This document shows positions 26,311 to 36,300 of a DNA stretch of 64,000 bases, piece after piece. The stretch is from Acidobacteriota bacterium (lineage in GTDB: Bacteria; Acidobacteriota; Terriglobia; Acidiferrales; UBA7541). The notes beneath the pieces are model-generated. The model searched no databases. It had not been told where the DNA came from and worked only from the letters and a program-made list of their open reading frames with translations. Position 1 is the stretch's first letter. Each line of letters starts with the position of its first letter. The stretch is from contig QHYH01000115.1 in NCBI GenBank assembly GCA_003223215.1, positions 1-64,000 of the forward strand, read 5' to 3'. A program made the translations under genes and the position numbers.

Positions 26311-29300
26311 TCAGAACTGGAAGCGCAGGCCGAACTGCATGCGGCGCGCCAAGTGAGCGCCGCTGGCATGCAAGAATCCAGACGAGGTTATGCAGCTTGG
26401 ATCGCCGGCGGTGCCGGATGGCCCGACGCAGTCCATGCTGCCGTTAACGCCATTGTACTGAGTATGATTGAAAAGATTGAAGTTCTCCCAGCGAAAGTCG
26501 AGCGCTCGTGTTTCGGTGAACGAGAAACGCTTGAACAGCCCGAAGTCGAAATTCAAGCGGCCGGGGTTGCTCAGCGTATTGCGACCCACGTCACCGAAGG
26601 TCAGGCCGGTCGGGACCGCGTAAGCCGCGGGATTAAAAAGCAGTGGGCCGCGGATGCCGGGTACGTTGACCTGCGACGAGACCTGAGGGTTACCCACAAA
26701 ATCCGGGCGAGAGCCTGTGCCAACGCCGTTCGCCACACCCGCTGCGTCACCAAAATCGGTCCCATTGGTGACGCTAAACGGAGTGCCGGTCTGTGCGATG
26801 GTGATGCCAGAGACCTGCCATCCTCCTAGTACGTGGTGAGTAAGCCCGGAACCTTTAAAGAACGGCAGTGCATAAACGTAGCTGATGGCCAGATTGTGGC
26901 GCAGATCAAAGTTGGAACTCGCGCGATTGTTAGCGAGGTTGTAGGTGTTGACGAAGGCTCCGTCATATCTGTCCGAGGAGTTGTCAATTGAGTGGCTGTA
27001 AGTGTACGCAAAGCTTAGCGTGAGATCGCCCACCGTGCGCCGCACGGTAGCTTGCATGGCATTGTAGATGGAGTTTGCCTGGTCTTCCAGGCGGGTGAGG
27101 TCACCAAACCCCACGTTAGGACGCGAGGGGTTGGGATCATTGCCGCAGGCGATACCCAAATTGGTAGCGGCTTGGCCTGTGACCGGTGTTCCGTTAGCCA
27201 GCGTTCCGCTTGCAGACAAACTGTTGCAGTCGGCGGACGTAATTGGCTGACCGGCGGCAAAGGGGTTGCCAGAAGACACAGGGAGAAGCTGGTTCAGGTT
27301 GCGCTGCTGGGTGAGATGAGTGCCTTTGCTTCCGACATAGGAGACCGTTGCCACGAAGTGGCTGGGAAGCTCCTTTTGAACGTCCAGGTGCCATTGCTGC
27401 ACGTAAGGCCAGATGGCCTTGTTCGGAATGGAGTAAACGGATAGAGGAAACAGTAGCCCCCCTCCACCGATGTTGCCGTAGCCATTGATGTTGAACTGGG
27501 AGGCGTTGAGAGAATAGGGTGCAGAGCCTTCGAGTGACTCGGTATTGGCTTCGTTTCCATTGGTATGCTCAAAGAAGATGCCGTAGCCGCTGCGAATGGC
27601 CATTTTGCCGTCACCTTTGGGGTCCCAAGCAAAACCAATGCGCGGCGCGGGATTAAACAGGTGTCCTTTCAGGCAGCCGGCCTCCGAGGAGGAACCTACG
27701 GTCGCACCAGGGAAAGAGTTCGTTACCAGGCCAGGAATGAGCGAGGCTCCACCGGGACCGCCACATTGAATGACGCCGTTGAAGGGATTGCCGGGGCCAG
27801 GGACGAAGGCACCTTCCTGTCCCGTAACGGAGCCGTCGTCAATCACAGGTGAGCCGCCCGTGGTAAAGGCGGTTGGCTCGAAGTTGAAGGCGTGGCGATA
27901 CCGCTCGCGATAAGTGCCATAGAGGCTGAGGCGCAAGCCGAGATTGAGAGTGAAGTTTTTTGTCATGCGCCAATCGTCCTGGAAATAGGGTTCTACGATT
28001 CGGTAGCGATTGTAATATTTGGCTTGGAGATTGACCTGAGAGAACTGCGCAACCTTGCCCACGAGCAGGTCCGCAAAGGAGTTTCCCGTGCTGGGAATCG
28101 ATGTATTGCTGGAATCGAACGTCAAAATACCTTGGATATAGGGTGAATTCTGCTCATTCTTTTGCGCGAACGCTATGTAAACGCCAAACTGCATCGTGTG
28201 AGTTCTCACAATCTTGGTCATGTTGTCGCGGTACGTGTAGACGGGGTTGGCGTTATTCCATGGGAAGTATCCGGTGTCCGCACTAAAACCGCCCCCGTAG
28301 GCAACGTTGTTGCCCAGCGAGAGTGCTGGGAGCTTTCCCCCCTGACCGTTGTTAAAAAGGACGCCCATCGGGAAAGGGGAAGAAAGCGGAGGGTTGTGAA
28401 GAGCCGTAAGAAAAATGTGATCCGCAGTGTAGCTGGCCACAAACTCATTGAGCAACGTTGGCGAGATGTTTGCATTCAGGCGGGCCACAAAGCTCGTGCC
28501 TGGGCCGACGAACTCGGTATTGACATCCTGGAAGCTGGAACCGTTGCCCCAGAGAGGATTCTCGGTCTGCGTCTGCCAGGAATCATGGATATAACGGAAT
28601 GTTAGCCGGTAATTGTCGGTGATATTGTGATCGATTCGAACGAGCTCTTCCCGCCAGGTTTCTGGAAGGGAAACGGTTTGTACGACCGCAGGAAACCCAT
28701 TGTTGGTCAAACCCGGAGTCGCGTTCGGGATGAGCGCGAGCAACGCCTGACCGACAGGATCTATGGTTACAGTATTGTTCGGGAAGCCGACGAAAGAGTT
28801 TTTGGGAACTCCCGCACCGGAAGCCGGGCAATCCGGAAAAACAGGTGCACCGGAGGGCGCTAAAGTTGCGTCTTGGTAAAAAGTCGTTCCTGGGGCAGGG
28901 CAAAGATCGCTGAAGTTTCCAGTGCGCTCGGCATCCGAAGGGACGTTTACGGCTCCAGTGGTGTGGGGATTCTTTTCCCGCCGCCATTCCTCGGAAAAGA
29001 AGAAAAAGGTCTTTTTCTTGTCGGCGTTGTAGTGATTTGGAATGTAAACGGGGCCGCCAATGGTATAGCCGAAATCATGTTTCTTGTAGGGGGCCTTCTT
29101 GGCAGTTGGATTGGCCCCTTCTTCCCAGGACTTGGCATTAAAGAATTCGTTGCGTAAGTATTCGAAGGCACTGCCATGGAAAGAGCTGGTGCCCGACTTG
29201 GTTTCGACTTCCACGGTGCCGGAGCCATTTCGGCCATACTGTGCGCCATAGTTGGAAGTGAGGACTTTGAATTCGGCGATGGCCTCCGGATTCGGATAGA

Positions 29301-29976
29301 CGTTCAAGGTAGCGTTGCTTCCATTATCCATGTTGTCGCCGCCATCAAGCTCCCAGTTGTTGTACTCGGTGCGGCCCCCATTCATGCTATAGGCCACGTT
29401 GCCGTAGACGCCGACCTTGGCGTCGTCTTGACCCGTCTGGCTGACCACGCCGGGCGCCAAATTAACGAGTTGCGTGAAATTGCGTCCGTTGAGCACGAGG
29501 TTATCGATCTGCTTGCCGGTGATGGTGCTGGTGAGATCGGAAGAAGTGGTTTCGACTTGGGCAATGGCTTCGCCGGTAACTTCAACTGTTTGCGTAATAG
29601 CCCCGACAGTGAGTTGCACGTCAACGCGGGCCTTTTCGGCAACGTTGAGTACGATCTTCTGTACGGAGAATTTTTGAAAACCTTGGGCAGTCACGACCAA
29701 ATTATAGGTATCGCCAGGCAAACCGGAAACAACGTATGCACCGTCGGCGTTTGAAGTTGTGGTACGTGTCAAGCTGCCAGCGACGTTGGTGAGGACCACT
29801 TGAGCGCCAACGACCGCGGCGCCGGATTTATCTACGACCGTGCCGCTGATATAGCCGGTATCCTGAGCGCGCGCGGCGAGAGGAAGCATTAGGGCGATCA
29901 TGAAGACGCAGAGCCGCAATTGCGCGACATTCCGGATTCTGTTTCCCTGTTGCAAACAACTAAAGTTTTCCGTCAC
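26311..29976 (-). CDS. Oar-like TonB-dependent outer membrane receptor
   Basis: A 1221-residue outer membrane protein. The start is GTG 29976, supported by GGAGG at 29984-29988, 7 bases upstream. A signal peptide (LCVFMIALMLPLAARAQ) is followed by a carboxypeptidase-regulatory-like domain at about 40-120 (YISGTVVDKSGAAVVGAQVV). Then come a plug domain (NGRNFTQLVNLAPGV) and a long beta barrel ending in the aromatic C-terminus RMQFGLRFQF. Acidobacteriota encode many of these Oar-type receptors; they probably import oligosaccharides or other large ligands, but the ligand is unknown. No SusD-like partner is next to it. A possible LacI-type operator lies upstream at 30148-30163. Confidence 0.93.
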   Translation of the reverse strand: MTENFSCLQQGNRIRNVAQLRLCVFMIALMLPLAARAQDTGYISGTVVDKSGAAVVGAQVVLTNVAGSLTRTTTSNADGAYVVSGLPGDTYNLVVTAQGFQKFSVQKIVLNVAEKARVDVQLTVGAITQTVEVTGEAIAQVETTSSDLTSTITGKQIDNLVLNGRNFTQLVNLAPGVVSQTGQDDAKVGVYGNVAYSMNGGRTEYNNWELDGGDNMDNGSNATLNVYPNPEAIAEFKVLTSNYGAQYGRNGSGTVEVETKSGTSSFHGSAFEYLRNEFFNAKSWEEGANPTAKKAPYKKHDFGYTIGGPVYIPNHYNADKKKTFFFFSEEWRREKNPHTTGAVNVPSDAERTGNFSDLCPAPGTTFYQDATLAPSGAPVFPDCPASGAGVPKNSFVGFPNNTVTIDPVGQALLALIPNATPGLTNNGFPAVVQTVSLPETWREELVRIDHNITDNYRLTFRYIHDSWQTQTENPLWGNGSSFQDVNTEFVGPGTSFVARLNANISPTLLNEFVASYTADHIFLTALHNPPLSSPFPMGVLFNNGQGGKLPALSLGNNVAYGGGFSADTGYFPWNNANPVYTYRDNMTKIVRTHTMQFGVYIAFAQKNEQNSPYIQGILTFDSSNTSIPSTGNSFADLLVGKVAQFSQVNLQAKYYNRYRIVEPYFQDDWRMTKNFTLNLGLRLSLYGTYRERYRHAFNFEPTAFTTGGSPVIDDGSVTGQEGAFVPGPGNPFNGVIQCGGPGGASLIPGLVTNSFPGATVGSSSEAGCLKGHLFNPAPRIGFAWDPKGDGKMAIRSGYGIFFEHTNGNEANTESLEGSAPYSLNASQFNINGYGNIGGGGLLFPLSVYSIPNKAIWPYVQQWHLDVQKELPSHFVATVSYVGSKGTHLTQQRNLNQLLPVSSGNPFAAGQPITSADCNSLSASGTLANGTPVTGQAATNLGIACGNDPNPSRPNVGFGDLTRLEDQANSIYNAMQATVRRTVGDLTLSFAYTYSHSIDNSSDRYDGAFVNTYNLANNRASSNFDLRHNLAISYVYALPFFKGSGLTHHVLGGWQVSGITIAQTGTPFSVTNGTDFGDAAGVANGVGTGSRPDFVGNPQVSSQVNVPGIRGPLLFNPAAYAVPTGLTFGDVGRNTLSNPGRLNFDFGLFKRFSFTETRALDFRWENFNLFNHTQYNGVNGSMDCVGPSGTAGDPSCITSSGFLHASGAHLARRMQFGLRFQF

Positions 29977-30466
29977 GGTAAAACCTCCAAAGAAAAAATG
30001 GGAATGGGTGACGACAGAAACGGATGGAAACTGAAGACACAGTTCGGGAGGCCCCTGCGCGTTCTGCGACCACCGGCGTTCGAAGATAGCCCCTCACTGA
30101 GACAGCCCCCACCACTCGACTTTGCCAAAATTGCACCGGAGCTGCTTATTAAAACGAGTTAATACTGCTATGAGAGCCATGTGTCAAGTCAAAAGTTCAA
30201 GGTCAAAAGTGGAAAAACGGAAGTAGAGGGGGGACTTCGGCTGCAGTCAGCGTAAGCCCTTCATGCCCCAAGGGTAAGCGCATGACAAGACATAGAGTTA
30301 ACCGCGCGTTGGCCATGGGGCGGCCCATGGAAACCGGCAACGTGCAAGGCAAGATCGGAACGCGTTCGGGGGCAAGGCCGGCCTCTCAAAGTCTGAAGTT
30401 AAGGAATAGTTTCGCCAGAGCTACGCTTCTTGTAATTTCAACGGCGGTACCGGACACTACCTGGTG
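29977..30466. other. Divergent promoter region between TonB receptor and TPR genes
   Basis: About 490 bases without a supported gene. It holds the ribosome-binding site of the receptor (complement of 29984-29988), a LacI-operator-like palindrome at 30148-30163, and a short imperfect direct repeat (GTCAAAAGT-like) at 30183-30211. Confidence 0.5.
30148..30163. promoter_or_regulatory. LacI-family operator-like palindrome
   Basis: ATTAAAACGAGTTAAT: the outer five bases on each side are perfectly inverted (ATTAA/TTAAT) and the centre is CG, the arrangement expected for LacI-family operators. It lies about 170 bases upstream of the TonB receptor start. The assignment rests on shape only. Confidence 0.35.
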
Positions 30467-31714
30467 ATGAGAATATTTCCTCGTTTGCCTAACGCTTGCG
30501 CCTTGGTTCTTGCTGTTTTGTGTGGTGCGGCGGCCACCGTTTCAGCGTGGCCGCAGCCGGGAGGAAATGACACATTTGAGCAGTCAGCTTCGGCGGGATC
30601 GCATGACGCTCCCCGTTCGAATCTTGAAAAGTGGTTTGTGGAAGGACAGGCGGCGCTGCGGGACGGGAAGCTCGACGCCGCAGAGGCGGCGTTTCGGCGA
30701 GTTCTTGCGGCGGACGCGGGTTCGGGGGCGGCATATTCGAATCTTGGCGTGATCGCCATGCGGCGCCAACAATGGGACCGGGCGATTCAGCTTTTGCGAA
30801 AAGCCGAAACGCTGGACCCGCAGCTGGCCGGCATCCGGTTGAACATCGGGCTAGTGGAATACCGGCGCGGAAATTATGCCGCCGCAATTGCGCCGCTAGC
30901 GTCTGTTCTACGCGAAGACCCGGGTTCGGAGCAGGCGCGCTACCTTTTGGGGCTTTGCGAGGTCCTCTCGAAGCGTTATCGAGAGGCAGTCAAGGTGCTG
31001 GAGCCTCTGTGGGAGGAGAAATCGAATGATGTGCCGTATCTTTATCTGCTGGATATCGCAGCGGTAGAGTCTGGTCAGAAGGAACTCGATGAAAAAACTG
31101 TGAAGCAAATGATCGCAGTCGGCGGGCAAACGGCGGAATACCACCTGATTCTTGGGAAGGCGTTCCTCAACCGATACGAAGTGCCCGAAGCAAAAGAAGA
31201 ATTGGAACTGGCCGCGGCGATCAATCCCAACCTGCTGTTCTTGCATTTGGACTTAGGCATTACGTACATGCGCCTTGGCCAGCATGACCGGGCTGAGGGA
31301 GAGTTCCGGAAGGACATCGAACTGGAGCCGGACCTTGCAGACGACTATGAGCAGCTGGGAGCGCTCTACTCGCGGATGCAAAGGGATGACGAGGCCGAGA
31401 AGGAATTCCGCGAGGCGCTCAAGAGAAATCCAAAAAGCGACGGAGCGTACCTCGGCTTGGCCAAGCTTTATCAGAAACAAAGAAAATTGGCGGACGCGTT
31501 GAAAATGGCCGACGCAGCGCTCGGGCTGTCACCGGAAATCCACGGCGGGCACTTTTTGCGCGGCAGAATCCTTGCGCAGTTGGGCCGGGAGAAAGAGGCG
31601 CAATTGGAATTCGCGGCGGCGCAGAAATCGATAGATGCCCAGTTGAACAAGGAGCGCAACGCGCTGGAACAGGAGCCTGTTCCGAACCCGGAACTGACGA
31701 AGCAACCGCAATAA
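30467..31714 (+). CDS. TPR repeat secreted protein
   Basis: About 415 residues. Starts at ATG 30467 or the GTG immediately before it (30464); neither has a strong ribosome-binding site. The signal peptide is ACALVLAVLCGAAATVSA. The rest is a run of tetratricopeptide repeats, for example AYSNLGVIAMRRQQWDRAIQ, QARYLLGLCEVLSKRYREAV, DYEQLGALYSRMQRDDEAEK and AYLGLAKLYQKQRKLADAL. Such exported TPR proteins scaffold complexes in the periplasm. It converges on the amidase gene with 12 bases between stops. Confidence 0.88.
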   Translation: MRIFPRLPNACALVLAVLCGAAATVSAWPQPGGNDTFEQSASAGSHDAPRSNLEKWFVEGQAALRDGKLDAAEAAFRRVLAADAGSGAAYSNLGVIAMRRQQWDRAIQLLRKAETLDPQLAGIRLNIGLVEYRRGNYAAAIAPLASVLREDPGSEQARYLLGLCEVLSKRYREAVKVLEPLWEEKSNDVPYLYLLDIAAVESGQKELDEKTVKQMIAVGGQTAEYHLILGKAFLNRYEVPEAKEELELAAAINPNLLFLHLDLGITYMRLGQHDRAEGEFRKDIELEPDLADDYEQLGALYSRMQRDDEAEKEFREALKRNPKSDGAYLGLAKLYQKQRKLADALKMADAALGLSPEIHGGHFLRGRILAQLGREKEAQLEFAAAQKSIDAQLNKERNALEQEPVPNPELTKQPQ

Positions 31715-31726
31715 AGCTCCCCGCGG

Positions 31727-33142
31727 CTAACGAAGATCAAGGAGCGGCGCTTGCCAGGGGCCCCTGGATTTCTCGAGAGCCTCGGCGACGGCGAGGACCA
31801 GTTCCTCCTCAAAGGGCCGGCCGATGATTTGCACGCCGATAGGAAGACCTTCGTTCGAAAAGCTGATCGGGACCGAGGCGCCAGGGAAGCCGGTTAAGTT
31901 GAGCCATTGCGAAAAGCGCATGGTGTCGAGGTAGCCAGTGGCAGGGTTGTAGTTTCCTGCGCCGTGGCGAAACGCGGGCGCGGAGGAGACTGGGGAGAGA
32001 AGGATAGGGACGTTGCCCATTTGGCGGAGAATTCTTTCGCGAAGGAGGTCGCGCTCGGCGCAAGCCTGAAGGAACTGATCGAGCGAGACAGGATTGGGCG
32101 AAGCGGCGTGCGAAAGATATTCGCAGAGCATGGGACTAAGCTGCGATTCGTGCCCAGAGAGATTGGCGTTGAGCAGATGGGCGATAACCGGGCCGAAGAA
32201 AAACCACCAGAGTTCGAAAGCGCGGTCGAGACCCTGCATTTCGAATGACTCAACGGCGAATCCGTGGTCGCTGAGCATTTTGGCAGCGCGGTCGATGGCC
32301 GCGCGCGTCTCGGGCGTGCCTTGGCCAAGCGCGGAACTTTCTAAAACGCCGATGCGCGTTGAGCGCAAATCCTTTTCGGAGTAAGAGCGAAGCGGAACCG
32401 GAGCGGAGTGCGTGTCGCCCGCATCGGGGCCGGCCATGACTTCGAAAAGCGCGCGCACATCGGCGATGGTGCGCGCCATAGGGCCGACAACACCGATCCA
32501 ACCGAACGCGCCGGCACCTGAGGGGAAATGACCGGTGGTAGGAATGCGGCCGGGCGTGGGCTTTAGTCCGCAGATACCGCAAAAATGAGCGGGCACGCGA
32601 AGGGAGCCGCCGCCATCACTTCCGACGCCGCCCATCGAGCAGCCTGCAGCGATCGCGGCAGCCTCGCCGCCGCTCGAGCCGCCTGCGGAGTATTCAAGGT
32701 TCCAGGGATTGCTGGTTTTGCCCGTGAGAAGGTTGTCCGTCTCGTAGGCCATCAGAAATTCCGGAGTGTTGGTGTTGCCGAGAAGAACGGCGCCGGCTGA
32801 TTTTAGCCGCGCAACGAGAGGGGCGTCGGTGCGGGGGACGTAATCTTTGCGAAGAAGGGAGCCGGCGGGGCAAGGCCAGCCGGCGACGTCGATACAACTC
32901 TTGATGGTAAGGGGCACGCCGCGAAGAGGGCCCGGCGGCTCGCTAACTGACATGGCCGTTTCGGCGGCGCGAGCTTGCGCGCGAGCTCGGTCTGCGTCCA
33001 GGTGAACAAAGGCATTGAGTTTCGGTTGCAGGGAGGCGATGCGACCGAGATGCGATTCGACCAGTTCTACTGGAGAAAGCTTCTTCGAGCGAATGTCTCG
33101 GGCGGCTTCCGAGATCGTGGAGAAGGAGCGCGGCGTGGTCAT
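31727..33142 (-). CDS. Amidase (amidase-signature family)
   Basis: 471 residues, start ATG 33142. The complete Ser-cisSer-Lys triad is visible: Lys81 in LTIKSCID, cis-Ser156 in the GGSSGGE loop and nucleophile Ser180 in SDGGGSLRVPA; the 24-residue spacing of the two Ser matches fatty-acid amide hydrolase. The family hydrolyses amides; the GatA-like members transamidate tRNA, but there are no gatB or gatC genes here, so a catabolic or detoxifying amidase is more likely. No signal peptide, so cytoplasmic. Confidence 0.92.
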   Translation of the reverse strand: MTTPRSFSTISEAARDIRSKKLSPVELVESHLGRIASLQPKLNAFVHLDADRARAQARAAETAMSVSEPPGPLRGVPLTIKSCIDVAGWPCPAGSLLRKDYVPRTDAPLVARLKSAGAVLLGNTNTPEFLMAYETDNLLTGKTSNPWNLEYSAGGSSGGEAAAIAAGCSMGGVGSDGGGSLRVPAHFCGICGLKPTPGRIPTTGHFPSGAGAFGWIGVVGPMARTIADVRALFEVMAGPDAGDTHSAPVPLRSYSEKDLRSTRIGVLESSALGQGTPETRAAIDRAAKMLSDHGFAVESFEMQGLDRAFELWWFFFGPVIAHLLNANLSGHESQLSPMLCEYLSHAASPNPVSLDQFLQACAERDLLRERILRQMGNVPILLSPVSSAPAFRHGAGNYNPATGYLDTMRFSQWLNLTGFPGASVPISFSNEGLPIGVQIIGRPFEEELVLAVAEALEKSRGPWQAPLLDLR

Positions 33143-33330
33143 AAGGGGAACGGCGAGAGTATGCGTAGGATGGGATGCGGGTCAAGCATGAAGCGATGCA
33201 AAAGGTGAAACCAAGATCAAAAAGATAAAATAAGTTGACCTTGCGGGAAGCAGCCGCGAGAATTTCAAAGGTCTTGGGCGGGAAGAATCTTGCACGCATT
33301 GCGGGATTCGGCGCGAAGAGGAAGAAGACT

Positions 33331-36300
33331 TTGATCGACTCAACAGTTCGGCGTGGAATGGTGCTCGGCGCTGGCGCGCTCGTGTGTTTTTTCGGGGCGA
33401 TTGGTAGGCAGGTCGTTCGAGGCACGGGACAGGACAAAACAGCGGCAGCGAAAAAGCCGGAGCGGAAGCCCAACGCCTCGGAAGCCTACCGATTGAACAC
33501 GCTGGGAGTCGCGCATATGAACCAGCAACGACCCGCGGACGCGCAGAAGTACTTTGCGCAAGCGCTGGAAGCCGATCCGAAGTTCGCGGTGGCGCGATTG
33601 AATTTAGGCGTGGCACTGCTCGGGCAGCAGAAGCTGGAAGCGGCGCGCGCGGCTTTGACTGAAGCGAGCGTCGAACTGCCGAACGATCCGTATGGGTGGT
33701 ATAACCTCGGGCTGGCGCTCAAAGACAGCGGGGAACCGGAAAAGGGAATAGTTGCTTTCCGGCGCGTGACGGAAATCACACCGAATGAAGCCGACGCGTA
33801 TTACTTTATCGGCTATCTCAGCACGCAACTCCAAAAATATGACGATGCGATTGCCGCGTTCGAGAAAGGGCTGGTGCTCAATCCCGTGCATGCGTCCGCG
33901 GAGTTCGGGCTGGCGCGCGCTTTGCAGCGCAAGGGCGACACGGAAGCGGCACGGCAGCATCTGGCGCGATTTCAGAAAATCACGTCGGAACATTTGGGCA
34001 CGCCGTTCGGCGCAGGCTACGGGGATCAGGGGAAATTTTCGACGGCGGAACTGCCGGTGAGTACCGCGATGGAAGTACCGCCGGCAATTGCCGTGCATTT
34101 CGCGCCGGAAGCGCGCCCCTTTGTTTCAAAAAGCAGCGGTGGGATCCCGGTGGCCATCGGAGCAAGCACGGGCGCGTGTTTTTTTGACTTTGACGGCGAT
34201 GGCCAGCCTGATCTCTTTCTCGTGAACGGCGCGACGAATGGGCCGAGCCATTTGCTGCGCAACCTGGGCAACGGGCGATTTGAGGATATAACGCAGGCGG
34301 CGGGCATTCGTCTTGCGGGCAGCGGACTCGGCTGCGCTGCGGGCGATTTTGACAATGACGGGAAGACCGATCTTGCGGTATGCCTGAGCGACGGCGTGCG
34401 GCTGCTGCGCAACGAGGGTGAGGGAAAGCTTGAAGATGTAACGGAAAAAGTGGGAATCCGCAGGGAAAAAGGATGTGTGGGCGTCACGTTCGTAGATTAT
34501 GACCACGACGGCGACCTCGATTTGTACATCACGATGGCGGCGGGTGCAGGTTCGGCAGGGAACGCAGCGCACAATATCTTGTGGCGCAACAACGGCGATA
34601 GCTCGTTCACCGACGTTTCCGCAGAAACGGCGCTCGGTGCGGCGGCCACGGGAGCCGGCGTGGTTACAACGGACTTCAACAATGACCGCGCGATTGATTT
34701 TGTTCTGGCAGGCGGAGCGACGGGCGCGTCTATTCTGCTGAACCCGCGCGAAGGGAAATTTACGCCGTTCGAAGCGATGGATTTCGCAAAAGAAAAGTTG
34801 CCGCCGGCGGTTGGCGTGGTCGCTTTCGACTTTGACAAAGACGGTTGGATGGATCTGGCGTTCACGCACGCGGGGGCGCCGGGGATCAGTTTGTGGCGCA
34901 ACGTGCAGGGGAAGCGGCTCGAGCGCGTACCGCTGCCGGATTTTGGCTGGCAAAAGGGTTGGGGCATTGCGCCAGTCGATTACGACAACGACGGTTGGCT
35001 CGATCTTGTGGCGGCGGGCGAAACGGCGAACCGGGCCGAGCTGCGGCTCTTGCGCAATTTGGGCAGCAGGGGCTGGAGCGATGTCACAAAAAGCGTGGCA
35101 CTCGATGAAGTGAAGTTGAACGAGCCGCGCGCAATCGGGGTCGCGGATATTGATGGAAATGGTGACCCGGACTTGGTTGTGACGCAATTGGGCGGCGCGC
35201 CGGCGGTGTTGCGCAACAACGGCGGAAATCAGCACAGTTGGATGAGCATCGACCTAAAAGCGCTCAACGATAACAAAAGTGGCATAGGAACGAAAGTCGA
35301 GGTATATGCGGGCACGCTGTATCAGAAATGGGAAGCGTCCGGCGCGTCCGGGTACCTGGGACAGAATGCCGCCCCGATTCTGGCGGGCCTGGGTTCCGAG
35401 ACCAACGCGGAAGTGGTGCGACTGCTGTGGCCGACGGGTGTGCCGCAGGATGAAATCAATCTTGCCGCGAAAAAAGTGCAATCGATAACGGAACTGGACC
35501 GGCGGGGCAGCTCCTGCCCGATTCTGTTTTCATGGAATGGGCATGAATATGAATTCATCGCCGACATGATCGGGCCGGGCGTCGTGGGCCATTGGATCGC
35601 GCCGGGAGAGCGTGACGTTCCAGACCCTGACGAATACTTGAAAGTGCCTGCGGGCAGCGTGAAGCCTCGCAACGGGATGCTGAGCTTCCGATTCCTCGAG
35701 CCGATGGAAGAGACTGTTTATCTGGACCAAGTACGGTTGCTGGCGATCGATCATCCCGCCGCGTACGAAGTTTTTCCGAATGAACGCTTCGTGAGCGCGC
35801 CGCCGTTTCCGGACGGTCGGGTGATTGCCAGCCGAAATGCGCACCCGCCGCTGGGTGCGTGGGATGAGCGCGGGCATGATGTGCTTTCGCTGATTTCCCA
35901 AGCCGATCGCAAGTACGTCACAGACTTTGACGATTTGCCATTCGCGGGGTTAGCCAAGCTGCATTGGGTGGAACTCGATCTTGGCGCGTGGGACGCGCAC
36001 AAGCCGCTGCGGCTCCTGATCGACGGCTACACGGATTATTTCACTGCGACGTCGATGTACGCGGCGGATCAAGCAGGCGTCAAAGTGATGGCGCCGCACG
36101 TCGAAGCACAGGATGCGCAGGGCAAATGGGTGCGCGTGGTCGAAGACATGGGCTTTCCGGCCGGTCTCGAACGCACCATGATTGCGGATTTGACCGGCAA
36201 GCTGCCCCCGGGAACACGGCGGATCCGTATCGTCACGAACCTGAAGATCTATTGGGACGCGATTCACATCGATCAGACGCCAGACCCGAAAGACATCCGC

